DNA of 37,237 bases from Candidatus Zipacnadia bacterium (GTDB lineage: Bacteria; Armatimonadota; Zipacnadia; Zipacnadales; UBA5352), in assembly GCA_029820945.1 (NCBI GenBank), contig JALGUJ010000036.1, forward strand, positions 1 to 37,237, given 5' to 3'. The position numbers and the translations under genes are program-made. Position 1 is the stretch's first letter. Each line of letters opens with the position of its first letter. Positions 16,901 to 25,610 of the stretch are shown piece after piece. Below the pieces are notes generated by a model. That model did not search any database and had not been told where the DNA came from. It was given only the letters and a program-made list of their open reading frames with translations.

Positions 16901-17286
16901 CGTCTTCCCCGCCCCGCTCTCCGTGCCCACCTCCCCAACTCCTCTTGTGCGGACGGCATGCGCGTCGCTCAGCCACTGCTGTGCGTCCACGGCCGCTCCC
17001 CGCCCGCCTTCCCCCACGCTCACCCCGCACTCCCCGGCCAACCCACAGGCCCTCAGAGACCCGCGGATTCGAGCCGAGTCTGCCACGATCTCTTCACCAT
17101 GGCATCACATCTGCGCCAAGTTTGGGCGCGCCAAACTCTCCACGGGCCGCGAGGTTTTCAACAACTGCCCTATGAGATTGCGTCAGGCGAGAGGGCCTTC
17201 AGCGCCCTCACACCATTCGCCGTAGAGACCCTTAGCGGCCTCTCAAGGCCGCACAGCGGTCAATCACGGGAATCTGCAAATTCCCT
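16901..17286. other. Non-coding, C-rich spacer upstream of the dnaA promoter
   Basis: No gene seen. The + strand is very C-rich. It holds AGTTTGG/CCAAACT (17,119-17,137) around GCGCG, a DnaA-box-like TTTTCAACA (17,155-17,163), the hairpin GCGGCCT-CTCA-AGGCCGC (17,235-17,252) and a TGCAAA/TTTGCA pair that reaches into the -35. These may be regulatory sites for dnaA or origin structure; none is established. Confidence 0.4.
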
Positions 17287-17315
17287 TTGCATTGCTCCGG
17301 GCAATCTGCTATACT
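17287..17315 (+). promoter_or_regulatory. dnaA promoter
   Basis: TTGCAT (17,287-17,292), a 17-base spacer, TATACT (17,310-17,315). Transcription should begin near 17,322, at the edge of the DnaA-box cluster. Confidence 0.82.
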
Positions 17316-17321
17316 GTCGCC

Positions 17322-17374
17322 ACGTGGAGAGGAGGGTGGAGTTTTTCCACAAGTGTGGATAACGTGGTGGAAAA
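17322..17374. promoter_or_regulatory. DnaA-box cluster in the dnaA leader
   Basis: Five boxes or near-boxes in 53 bases: ACGTGGAGA (17,322), GGTGGAGTT (17,335), TTTTCCACA (17,343-17,351), a perfect TGTGGATAA (17,354-17,362) and GGTGGAAAA (17,366-17,374). They lie at the transcription start, so they can serve both DnaA autorepression and origin binding. Confidence 0.88.
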
Positions 17375-17588
17375 CCGCTATAGTCGCAGTGACACGAGCC
17401 CCCCTGGGGGTCTTGACGCCGCTCGCAGCAGCCGAATCTTTCCACGAGGCACCCGTCGCAGCAGCACTCGCGCCACCGCTCGCCGCCGCCCCAATGCATC
17501 TCGGGGCAGGGTACACCACCTCCCCACGTTGGGAGCGGGCATCTGCCCCCCCAGGTGCGCCAAGCATGCGGCAAAGGACGGGGACACG

Positions 17589-19052
17589 ATGGCGAGCGAG
17601 ACGCACCTCTCCTGCGAACAAGTGTGGCGCGCAAGCCTGCCGCTCCTCGCTGACAAGGTCAGCCCGGCGACCTACGACGGCTTCCTGACAAGTGCCGTGC
17701 CCCTCGAGTTCACCGGCGAGAGTCTCCGAGTCGGCGTGGTGAACGAGTTCGCCAAGGACTGGCTCGAGCGCCACCACGCCTCGGAGATCACCGAGTGCGT
17801 GACCGAGGTCGTGCAGCGTCCCGTGAGCGTCGAGGTCGAAGTCGTGGCCGAAGAGGCTCTGGAGGCGCTCCACGGCGGCCGGCCACCTGCCTCCGGGATC
17901 GCCGCGGAGCCTGCCGCGATCGAGCCCCAGCAGCCCGTGATGTCGCCGTCGCCCGCTGCACCCATCAATGCCCCGGCGGGACCCGCCGCCGTCTCCCTCG
18001 TGCCTGGTGCGACCGGTGAGCTCGGCTCTTCACCGCTGAACCCGAAGTACAGCTTCGACAACTTCGTGGTCGCCGACTGTAACCGCTTCGCCCATGCCGC
18101 GGCGCTGCAGGTGGCCAAGTCACCCGGCAACACCTACAACCCGCTCTTCATCCACAGCGCCTCGGGGCTGGGCAAGACTCATCTCATCCAGGCCATCGGC
18201 CACTCCATCCTGGCGACAGCGGCTGAGTGCAGGGTCGTGTACGTCTCCGCCGAGGCCTTCGTGAACCACATGATCTCGTGCATGCGGGACAACACCATCG
18301 ATCGCTTCCGGCGCAACTACCGCTCCGTGGACGTCTGGCTGGTCGATGACGTGCAGTTTATCGCGGCCATCGAGGGTCCCGCGTCGGAGGAGGAGTTCTT
18401 CCATACCTTCAATACACTCTACGAGACCAACCGGCAGGTCGTGATCGCCTCCGACTGCCCCCCGCGGCACCTGCAACTGATGAACGAGCGTCTGCGCTCC
18501 CGCCTGGAGATGGGCATCGTCGCCGACCTGCGCATCCCCGATCTCGAGACCCGCATCGCCATCCTGGAGAAGAAGGCGCAGGCCGAGGGCGTGCCGCTCT
18601 CGCGCGACACGCTCGAGCTCGTGGCCTCCAAGATCGAGTCCAATATCCGCGTTCTGGAGGGGGCATTGCTCAAGATATGCGCCTACGCCTCCCTCAACGA
18701 CATCCAGATCACCAGGTCCCTGGTGGAGGACATCATCGGTGACTACTCGACGTCCACGACCGCCCGCCGCATTGCGCTCCCGGAGATCGTGGACCTCGTC
18801 GCCGCCGAGATGGATGTCCCCCAGGAGGACATAGTCTCGAAGAAGCGCAGCCAGGACATCGCCTGGGCCCGCCATGTGGCCATCTACCTGTGCCGCGAGC
18901 TCACCGACAACTCCCTCGCGCGCATCGGCGAGCACTTCGGCGGCCGCGACCACTCCACGGTGCTGCACTCCTATCACAAGGTCTCCGATCTCATCGAGAA
19001 AGACGAGCAGGTGCTGTGGCTGATCAACGATCTCAAGGCCGCCTTCGAGTAG
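17589..19052 (+). CDS. dnaA: Chromosomal replication initiator protein DnaA
   Basis: A 487-residue AAA+ initiator that binds DnaA boxes, melts the origin and recruits the helicase. Domain I covers about residues 1-90, a Pro/Ala-rich linker about 90-150, and domain III starts NPKYSFDNFVVADCNRFAHA. Walker A is SASGLGKTHL (190-199); most DnaA proteins have GG(V/P)GLGKTHL, so the Ser-Ala-Ser is slightly unusual. Walker B is WLVDDVQF. The domain IV DNA-binding signature ends with GEHFGGRDHSTVLHSYHKV. I take ATG 17,589; the frame is open to 17,292, but that stretch includes the promoter start region and DnaA boxes and shows no domain I homology. Confidence 0.97.
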   Translation: MASETHLSCEQVWRASLPLLADKVSPATYDGFLTSAVPLEFTGESLRVGVVNEFAKDWLERHHASEITECVTEVVQRPVSVEVEVVAEEALEALHGGRPPASGIAAEPAAIEPQQPVMSPSPAAPINAPAGPAAVSLVPGATGELGSSPLNPKYSFDNFVVADCNRFAHAAALQVAKSPGNTYNPLFIHSASGLGKTHLIQAIGHSILATAAECRVVYVSAEAFVNHMISCMRDNTIDRFRRNYRSVDVWLVDDVQFIAAIEGPASEEEFFHTFNTLYETNRQVVIASDCPPRHLQLMNERLRSRLEMGIVADLRIPDLETRIAILEKKAQAEGVPLSRDTLELVASKIESNIRVLEGALLKICAYASLNDIQITRSLVEDIIGDYSTSTTARRIALPEIVDLVAAEMDVPQEDIVSKKRSQDIAWARHVAIYLCRELTDNSLARIGEHFGGRDHSTVLHSYHKVSDLIEKDEQVLWLINDLKAAFE

Positions 19053-19494
19053 CGCGTGCTGAGTCCACGCACCTCGACGCCCAGCCGTGTTCTCCTGGTG
19101 GTCGCGCTGGTGGCGCTCCCCCTCACCAGCACTTGCGTCGGTCCCCCAGCATGGCCGCGGACCCTGTGAGTCGCCCTTTGAGTGGTACTAGACTTCGTGC
19201 GGAATTCGTGCGACCGTGTCGGTCGCCGTGGATTGTGTGCGAATCCGGCGCCCTTCTCCCCCGCCTCTCACCGTGTTCCCTTCACCGCTCCATCGCACCA
19301 CAACACACGCGTCAACACTCTCCACGTCCCACATCGCCGCGGCCGTCCCCAATGCAGATGCCGTCAATCACTCTCAGGCACCCGCCCCAGCGAGATCTCG
19401 CCGCACTCTCCCCAAACACGCCTTCAGGTTTCCTTCATCACCGAAATGCTCGACAAAGTGGGCGACGGGCCTCGGTCCACGTTTTCAACGGACG

Positions 19495-19522
19495 TAGTAG
19501 GAGTAGTAGTAAGGTTTAAAGG
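19495..19522 (+). other. DnaA-trio-like unwinding element
   Basis: From 19,495 the + strand reads TAG-TAG-GAG-TAG-TAG-TAA, then GGTTTAAAGG, the most A/T-rich stretch of the region. Repeats of 5'-TAG/TAA are the known DnaA-trio element that guides DnaA onto single-stranded DNA. An 8-bp inverted repeat GTAGGAGT (19,497-19,504) / ACTCCTAC (19,535-19,542) brackets it. The distance to the next box at 19,546 is longer than in Bacillus, which is the main weakness. Confidence 0.6.
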
Positions 19523-19663
19523 AAGCCGTACGACACTCCTACGACCGTGGACAAGGCGCGCTGAATCCGTCTCGCTGAGATTCACAGAGAGTGTCTGCTA
19601 TCGTGCTGTGCCGATGACCCTCAGGGCTCACGGAGGTGCGGTCAGGCAGCGCAGGGAATTGCC

Positions 19664-19693
19664 TTGACGCACTGTCGCGGAAGCGGTTAACCT
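19664..19693 (+). promoter_or_regulatory. Likely dnaN promoter
   Basis: TTGACG (19,664-19,669), 18 bases, TAACCT (19,688-19,693), 50 bases before the dnaN ATG. The -10 match is fair. Confidence 0.4.
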
Positions 19694-19743
19694 ACAGGTT
19701 GTATTCTGAACCGCTGAGCTGGCTGGCCAAGGAGGCCGCGGAG

Positions 19744-20859
19744 ATGCTCAACCTCTCCTGCCCCAAGGACGAACTGTACGCTAGCGTCCAGACCGTCTCT
19801 CATGGGGTATCGGGACGTAGCACTCAGCCTGTGCAGAACAACATCTACCTCGAGAGCAGCACCGACGGACTGCGACTCGTGGCCACAGACCTCGAGTTCA
19901 TCAGCCTCGAGGCCGCGATTGATGCTACGGTCGCGGATGAAGGCGCGGTCACGGTGCCCGCGCGGCTGCTCACGGAGGTAGTTGGCTCCCTGGCGGGCGA
20001 GGAGGTCAACCTCACCGCCGATGAGAGTCACTCGCTGACCGTCACCGGCGGGAACTCCAGCTTCTGCATCCGCGGTATGTCAGCGGGGGACTTCGAGATG
20101 CTGCCGCCGATGGACGAGCCGCTGGAGTTCGAGCTGACGCAGCGCGACCTCCACAGTATCCTCTCCCAGACCGTCTTCGCGACATCGCGCGATGAGACCC
20201 GGCCGATACTGACCGGCGCTCTGTTCAGGATCACTTCCGGGGGCCTCGAGGTCGTGGCCACCGACACCTACCGCCTTGCCCTCCGCAGCATGGCGGCCGA
20301 CATCCCGATCGAGGACTCCCGCACCGCCATCATCTCCCAGCGTGCGCTCAATGAGGTCCTCCGCATCGTGGATCCTGAGTCCGAGGAGCCGGTCACGCTG
20401 TCACTGTCTGATACACAGGTAGCCTTCCTCATCGGCGGCGTCAGCGTTGGCTCGCGGCTCATTGAGGGACAGTTCCCAAGCTATGAAAAGGTGCTGCCGG
20501 ACAGCAGCGACCGCCGGATCACGGTCTCCCGTGAGGAGTTTACCGAGTCATTGAGGCGGATGCTCATCGTCGCGCGCGAGGACTCCAACCGGGTCGTGCT
20601 CAAGGGCGACGAGGGCGTGCTGACCATCACCGCCGACTCCCAGGACGTGGGCTACGCGGAGGAGGAGATCGCGGCTACGCTCGAGGGTGAGAAGCCGGAG
20701 ATTGCCTTCAACGCGCGCTACCTACTCGACGCCCTGCAGGCCATGACGGAGGACGAGGTGGTGATGGAGCTTTCGCAGCCGCTCTCGCCTGGAACGCTGA
20801 AGCCTGTGGACTCCGCCGACTACCTGTACGTGATCATGCCCATGCAGATCATGATGTAG
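19744..20859 (+). CDS. dnaN: DNA polymerase III beta subunit (sliding clamp)
   Basis: A 371-residue sliding clamp that dimerises round DNA and holds the polymerase and repair enzymes. The three clamp domains follow one another; the middle one opens with LTQRDLHSILSQTVFATSRDETRPILTG and TDTYRLA, and the protein ends YLYVIMPMQIMM, the typical clamp C-terminus. ATG 19,744 follows AAGGAG (19,729-19,734) with a 9-base spacer; the longer open frame back to 19,636 runs through the putative promoter and has no homology. It is the first rightward gene past the probable oriC. Confidence 0.96.
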   Translation: MLNLSCPKDELYASVQTVSHGVSGRSTQPVQNNIYLESSTDGLRLVATDLEFISLEAAIDATVADEGAVTVPARLLTEVVGSLAGEEVNLTADESHSLTVTGGNSSFCIRGMSAGDFEMLPPMDEPLEFELTQRDLHSILSQTVFATSRDETRPILTGALFRITSGGLEVVATDTYRLALRSMAADIPIEDSRTAIISQRALNEVLRIVDPESEEPVTLSLSDTQVAFLIGGVSVGSRLIEGQFPSYEKVLPDSSDRRITVSREEFTESLRRMLIVAREDSNRVVLKGDEGVLTITADSQDVGYAEEEIAATLEGEKPEIAFNARYLLDALQAMTEDEVVMELSQPLSPGTLKPVDSADYLYVIMPMQIMM

Positions 20860-20998
20860 CACGCGCGGCCGCTGCGCGCCGCCACATAGCCCATGGGCAC
20901 AGGCGACCGGTCTGTGCCCTCACCGTCTCTGCTCGTCGGTGCACCCACGCTCGCAGGCCGCCTGTGGCGAGCTCGGCGGGCCATTGAGGGGTACCTGC

Positions 20999-22126
20999 GT
21001 GTTCCTGAGGTCGCTGACGCTTGAGAACCTGCGCTGCTATGAGCGGGCGGAGTTCGACTTCGCCCCGGGGCTCAACGTGGTGCTGGGGCCGAATGCCTCG
21101 GGCAAGACCACCGTGGTGGAGGCCATCTACCTTCTCGCCACCACCACGTCCCCGCGTGCGGGCCACGCACGTTCGATGGTGCGGCACGGAGAGGCCTGGG
21201 CCAGGGTTGCCGGCGTCTTCGACGCCGGGGGCCGCGAGTTTACCATGGCCATCTCGCTCGGCGACCCCTCCAGTGCTCGCTCGGGGTCGAAGACGATCGA
21301 GGTCGATGGCCGCCAGGTCGCCAGCGTGCGCGAGGCCCTCGGGCGGGTGCAGGCCGTGCTCTTCTGGGTGGGGGAGCTGGAGGTCGTCAAGGGGCCGCCC
21401 TCCGCGCGGCGGCGCTTCATGAATACCGCCATCGGACAGACGAGCCTGCGCTACCTCGATGACCTCGCGCGCTACCGGCGGGCGTTGCGCCAGCGCAACG
21501 AGCTCCTCAAGCGCATGAGCCGCGGCGGTGAGGATGGGCGTATGCTGGCTCCCTGGACGACGGCGCTGGTCGAGGCGGCGGTGCCGATCACGCTCGATCG
21601 CGACCAGTTCGTGCGAGCGCTCGCAGTGGAGGCTGCTGTGCTGCACCGCCGCCTGGGAGCCGGCAGCGAGGAGCTGCGCGTGTGCTACGATCCGTCGGTC
21701 GCGCTGTGCGGCGATGAGACGGCCGTCGAGGCCGCCCTGTACGAGAGGCTCGAGCAGACGCATGCGCGGGAGATGGAGCGCGGCTCGACGCAGGTCGGTC
21801 CGCATCGCGACGACGTCTCGCTGGAGGTCGATGGCGTGGACGTGCGCCGCTTCGGCTCTCAGGGCCAGCAGCGCACCGCCGCGCTCGCCCTGACGCTCGC
21901 GCAGGCGCGCGTCGCGCGAGGTCGCACCGACACCGAGCCGATCCTGCTGCTCGATGACTGTCTCTCGGAGCTCGACGCGAGCCGCGCCGGGGCGATGCTC
22001 GACCTCAGCGCGGATGGCCAGCAGATGGTGGTGACCAGCGCATGCTGCCCGGAGCAACTCGCGCAGCGGCTCGACGATGCCCACGTCATCTGCACCGGCG
22101 AGGACGACGGAGCGCGCGATGACTGA
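20999..22126 (+). CDS. recF: DNA replication and repair protein RecF
   Basis: A 375-residue SMC-like ATPase that loads RecA at gaps with RecO and RecR. Walker A is GPNASGKTTVVEAIYLLA (from about residue 30), the ABC-like signature is FGSQGQQRTAALALTLAQ, and Walker B is PILLLDDCLSELDASR. The start is GTG 20,999 (MFLRSLTLENLRCY), with GAGGGG about 8 bases upstream; the open frame extends further but without homology. The 3' end overlaps the next gene by 8 bp (GATGACTGA), so the two are cotranslated. This order, dnaN-recF-DUF721, is the widespread origin arrangement. Confidence 0.95.
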   Translation: MFLRSLTLENLRCYERAEFDFAPGLNVVLGPNASGKTTVVEAIYLLATTTSPRAGHARSMVRHGEAWARVAGVFDAGGREFTMAISLGDPSSARSGSKTIEVDGRQVASVREALGRVQAVLFWVGELEVVKGPPSARRRFMNTAIGQTSLRYLDDLARYRRALRQRNELLKRMSRGGEDGRMLAPWTTALVEAAVPITLDRDQFVRALAVEAAVLHRRLGAGSEELRVCYDPSVALCGDETAVEAALYERLEQTHAREMERGSTQVGPHRDDVSLEVDGVDVRRFGSQGQQRTAALALTLAQARVARGRTDTEPILLLDDCLSELDASRAGAMLDLSADGQQMVVTSACCPEQLAQRLDDAHVICTGEDDGARDD

Positions 22127-22757
22127 CGAGGCGGCCGATCACACTGTCCGCGCCGGTGAGGCGCTGAGCGCATTCCTCAAGCGCGACGGCCTGCTGGAGA
22201 AATCGCGCGATGCCTTCTGCGCCTACCTGTGGCCGCAGGTGGCGGGAGCCTGGTATGCGCGGCACAGCTTCGTCACCAGCGTGCGCGACGGCGTCGTCAA
22301 TGTGCGCTGCGACTCCGCCCCGCGCGCGCAGCAGCTCCAGCTTGACGCGCCCGAGATCATCGCGCGCCTCAACGAGCGGCTCGGCGAGCGCTACGTGCGG
22401 GAGATCCGGCCCAGCAGTGCGGGCGTGGGTCGCCGGAAGCCGCCGCCCACCGCCGAGCCGCGGGAGCCGGAGTTCCCGACCGACGAGGAGCTGGCGGAGA
22501 TCCGCGTTCCGCCCGAGACGATAGAGCAGATCCTGGAGCTCGCCCAGGGACTCGAGGGTCCGCTGCGCCGCCGGCTGGAGGAGGTCATGCTCCTTCAGGC
22601 GCGCCTCGACATCTGGCGCCGCGACCACGGCTGGGTGCGCTGCCCCGGCTGCGGCGCCTATCATCTGGACTCGGACGACTACTGCCTCGCGTGCCGCCCG
22701 CTGGAGCGGCCCAGCAACGCCGGCGGCGAGGAGGGGCTGAGCGCGTTCTTCGAGTGA
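22119..22757 (+). CDS. dciA: DUF721/DciA-type helicase loader with C-terminal zinc ribbon
   Basis: A 212-residue protein. The N-terminal part (about 1-100) is a DUF721 domain: LWPQVAGAWYARHSFVTSVRDGVVNVRCDSAPRAQQLQL...IIARLNERLG, the KH-like fold of DciA, the ancestral bacterial loader or operator of the replicative helicase DnaB. A charged helical middle region follows, and the C-terminus has a CxxC...CxxC ribbon: CPGCGAYHLDSDDYCLAC. The zinc-ribbon tail is not in the best-known DciA proteins. The ATG lies inside the recF stop, so the genes are coupled. The location right after recF supports a replication role. Confidence 0.85.
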   Translation: MTDEAADHTVRAGEALSAFLKRDGLLEKSRDAFCAYLWPQVAGAWYARHSFVTSVRDGVVNVRCDSAPRAQQLQLDAPEIIARLNERLGERYVREIRPSSAGVGRRKPPPTAEPREPEFPTDEELAEIRVPPETIEQILELAQGLEGPLRRRLEEVMLLQARLDIWRRDHGWVRCPGCGAYHLDSDDYCLACRPLERPSNAGGEEGLSAFFE

Positions 22758-22906
22758 GGTGTCGCTCGCCAAGCCGGCCTATCCGCTTGGGTCGGCCTGC
22801 GCCCGACGCCATCGGTCAGCCGCAGATGGGAGGGCGCCGCGGCGCGGCCCGGCTTCGAGCCCGACACGTGTGCTGCATCTGGTTGTTGGTTCAGGAGGTG
22901 GACAGC

Positions 22907-24367
22907 GTGGCGAAGCAGTTCGAGGGCAGGCTGGAGAAGATCGACGAGTACCACTGGCGCATTCCGCGCGATGAGGGCTACGGGATGCGCACCGACGGCG
23001 TCGTGTTCGCGGACGAGGTGCTCATGCAGGACCTGCGCAGCGACCCTGCGCTGACGCAGGTGCAGAACGTGGCCTGCATGCCCGGGATCGTCGGCTCATC
23101 CATGGCCATGCCCGACTGCCACTACGGGTACGGCTTCCCCATCGGCGGCGTGGCGGCCTTCGACGTGGACCAGGGCGTCATCTCGCCCGGCGGCGTCGGT
23201 TACGACATCAACTGCGGTGTGCGGCTGCTGCGCAGCGACCTGGAGGAACAGGACGTACGCGACAGGCTGGCCGCGCTGACGGACGCGATGTTCCGGCAGG
23301 TGCCCGCGGGGGTTGGCGAAAAGGGCAAGGTGCGCCTCGACGAACGCGACCTCCGCCGAGTGCTTCAGCAGGGCTCTCGCTGGGCGGTCTCGCAGGGCTA
23401 CGGCGAGCCCCATGACCTGCAGGTGACGGAGGAGGAGGGCTGCCTCGACGGCGCCGACCCGGACGCGCTGTCCGAGCGCGCCATCCAGCGCGGCCGCCCG
23501 CAGCTCGGCACCCTCGGCAGCGGCAACCACTTCCTGGAGATCCAGCGCGTCGATGGCATCTACGACGGCCAGGCGGCCTCGCGCATGGGCATTGAGGCGG
23601 AGGGCCAGGTCACGGTCATGGTGCACACCGGCTCCCGCGGCCTCGGTTACCAGGTCTGCGATGACTCGCTCAAGCCGATGCAGAGGGCGGTGCAGAAGTA
23701 CGGCATCGAGCTGCCCGACCGCCAGCTCTCCTGCGCGCCGGTGAGTTCGCCCGAGGGCCGGCGCTACTTCGCCGCCATGGCCTGTGCCGCCAACTACGCG
23801 TGGTGCAACCGCCAGCTCATCACGCACTGGGTGCGCGAGGCCTTCGAGCGGGTGCTGGGCATGGGGAGCTCGCGCATCGGCCTGCAGATGGTGTATGATG
23901 TCGCGCACAACGTCGCCAAGCTCGAGAACCACGAGGTCAATGGCGAGGTGCGGCGGCTGTGCGTGCACCGCAAGGGCGCGACACGTGCCTTCGGGCCGGG
24001 CCGGCCGGAGGTCACCGAGGCCTATCGCGACCTGGGCCAGCCGGTGCTTGTCCCCGGCGACATGGGGACGGCCTCTTGGCTCCTGGTTGGCACCGAGACC
24101 GCGATGGCGCAGACCTTCGGCTCCACCTGCCACGGCGCGGGCCGCGTCATGTCGCGCACAGCGGCCACCAGGCGTCAGCACGGGCGCGAGGTGCAGGCGG
24201 AGCTTGAGGCCCGCGGCATCCGCGTGCGTTCCGCCGGGCTCAAGACCCTCGCCGAGGAGGCGCCCTACGCCTACAAGGATGTTGACCGCGTGATCGCGGT
24301 GACCGAGGGGGCCGGCATCTCCCGCCCCGTCGCGCGCATGACGCCGATGGCCGTCGTGAAGGGATAG
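22907..24367 (+). CDS. rtcB: RNA-splicing ligase RtcB
   Basis: A 486-residue GTP- and Mn-dependent ligase that joins RNA 2',3'-cyclic phosphate or 3'-phosphate to 5'-OH ends, known for tRNA splicing and RNA repair. Visible marks are MPDCHYGYGFPIGGVAAFD, GGVGYDINCGVRLL (Mn-binding cysteine), GTLGSGNHFLEIQ, VHTGSRGLGYQV, and GSTCHGAGRVMSR with the histidine that takes GMP. I choose GTG 22,907 over the longer open frame because AGGAGG (22,893-22,898) is 8 bases upstream. It follows dciA by 149 bp on the same strand. In bacteria it usually sits with RNA-repair genes; none is here. Confidence 0.96.
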   Translation: MAKQFEGRLEKIDEYHWRIPRDEGYGMRTDGVVFADEVLMQDLRSDPALTQVQNVACMPGIVGSSMAMPDCHYGYGFPIGGVAAFDVDQGVISPGGVGYDINCGVRLLRSDLEEQDVRDRLAALTDAMFRQVPAGVGEKGKVRLDERDLRRVLQQGSRWAVSQGYGEPHDLQVTEEEGCLDGADPDALSERAIQRGRPQLGTLGSGNHFLEIQRVDGIYDGQAASRMGIEAEGQVTVMVHTGSRGLGYQVCDDSLKPMQRAVQKYGIELPDRQLSCAPVSSPEGRRYFAAMACAANYAWCNRQLITHWVREAFERVLGMGSSRIGLQMVYDVAHNVAKLENHEVNGEVRRLCVHRKGATRAFGPGRPEVTEAYRDLGQPVLVPGDMGTASWLLVGTETAMAQTFGSTCHGAGRVMSRTAATRRQHGREVQAELEARGIRVRSAGLKTLAEEAPYAYKDVDRVIAVTEGAGISRPVARMTPMAVVKG

Positions 24368-24483
24368 GCCCGTGGGGATCGTTGGGCCGAGCTGGCCTGG
24401 CTCACCCTCGTCCCGGTCGTGCGGCGACGGGGCCCGAGTCGCTTTGGTTTGCTCATTTCCGGCGCCTGCCGTCCGGTGAGAGG

Positions 24484-25488
24484 ATGTCGCCGTTGGCACT
24501 TGACGTCGCGCTCGCACTCGGCTCGCTGCTGGTCATCGTGGCCGGGTGCGAGCTTTTCACCAACGCGGTTGAGTGGTTCGGAGCGAAGTGCAACCTGTCC
24601 ACGGGCGTCTGCGGGAGCGTGCTGGCCGCGGTGGGCACCGCGCTGCCCGAGACCCTCGTCCCCATCGTGGCCTTCATCAAAGGCGGGGAGGAGGCGCAGC
24701 AGATCGGGACCGGGGGCATCCTCGGGGCGCCCTTCATGCTGGCGACGCTGGCCTTCACCGTGACCGGGCTGGGCGTGCTCGGCTACACCCGCTCGGGCCG
24801 CCGCGAATCGCTCGACATGGCCGTGGACGCCGAGGTGCTCAGCCACGACCTCGGCTACTTCCTCGTGGCCTATCTGGCCGCGGTCGGCGCCTCGTTCCTC
24901 CCGGTGCACGGTGCGAAGCTGGGGGTCGGCTTCGTGCTCATCGCCTTCTACGCCTACTATGTGTGGGTGCACTTTAAGAGTGGGACCTGCATCGCCGACG
25001 AGTGCGACATCCACCCCCTGCGCCTCACGCCCCGCTATGAGGTGCCGCGCCTGCGCTTCGTGCTGGCCCAGTTCCTGATAGCGCTCGGCTGCATCTTCAT
25101 CGGCGCCCACATGTTCGTCGATCATCTGGAGCACGTCGCCGCCTACGCCGGCGTCTCCCCGCTTGTGCTCTCGATCATCATCACGCCGATCGCCACCGAG
25201 CTGCCGGAGAAGTTCAACTCCGTGCTCTGGGTGCGCGAGGGCAAGGACACGCTGGCGATGGGCAACATTACCGGCGCGATGGTCTTTCAGAGCACCATCC
25301 CGGTGACCATCGGCATCATCGCGACGCCCTGGGTGCTGGAGTTGAGGGGCCTCGCGTCGGCGGCCATTGCGCTGGTCTCGGCAACTCTGGTATACGTGTG
25401 CATGCGCATGCAGGGGAAGCTCTCGCCGTGGGCCCTGCTGGTCGGCCTGCCGCTTTACGGCGCCTTCCTCGTAATCGCTTTCTCGTAA
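24484..25488 (+). CDS. Sodium/calcium exchanger family (CaCA) membrane protein
   Basis: A 334-residue protein with about ten membrane segments and the two inverted alpha repeats of CaCA exchangers: GSVLAAVGTALPETLVPIVA in the first half and IIITPIATELPEKFNSVLWV in the second. The two acidic residues in the (T/S)xLPE motifs bind the ion. These proteins usually move Ca2+ out in exchange for Na+ or H+. A short cysteine-bearing loop (GTCIADECDIHP) sits between the halves. The ribosome site before ATG 24,484 is close and weak (GGTGAG). It lies 116 bp after rtcB and 122 bp before serS, so it may belong to the same unit. Confidence 0.92.
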   Translation: MSPLALDVALALGSLLVIVAGCELFTNAVEWFGAKCNLSTGVCGSVLAAVGTALPETLVPIVAFIKGGEEAQQIGTGGILGAPFMLATLAFTVTGLGVLGYTRSGRRESLDMAVDAEVLSHDLGYFLVAYLAAVGASFLPVHGAKLGVGFVLIAFYAYYVWVHFKSGTCIADECDIHPLRLTPRYEVPRLRFVLAQFLIALGCIFIGAHMFVDHLEHVAAYAGVSPLVLSIIITPIATELPEKFNSVLWVREGKDTLAMGNITGAMVFQSTIPVTIGIIATPWVLELRGLASAAIALVSATLVYVCMRMQGKLSPWALLVGLPLYGAFLVIAFS

Positions 25489-25610
25489 AGCCCGGCCCGC
25501 GCGGCGTCGCCGGGCGTGGCCGGGAAGCCGTGAGGCTTGCCGCAGGCTCCGAGCCTGCCGTCGCTCGTCGTGGGCATAGCGGGCCTGCCGCCTGGGGAGC
25601 GAACCGACTC

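Larger units (their letters stand above)
19053..19743. other. Probable oriC: dnaA-dnaN intergenic region with skew switch
   Basis: A 691-bp non-coding gap. Counting + strand bases by hand, 19,261-19,440 has about 28 G and 84 C, while 19,441-19,680 has about 78 G and 62 C. The C-to-G change marks where leading and lagging strand swap. The triplet run at 19,495 sits at this switch. Weak DnaA-box-like words occur at 19,062 (GTCCACG), 19,318 (CTCTCCACG), 19,482 (TTTTCAACG) and 19,546 (CGTGGACAA, two mismatches from TGTGGATAA). This matches the bipartite oriC layout of Bacillus, with boxes upstream of dnaA and the unwinding site downstream. Confidence 0.75.

Noticed and set aside
17292..17588. A longer N-terminus for DnaA
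   Set aside because: It would begin inside the promoter and run through the DnaA boxes; domain I homology begins at 17,589.
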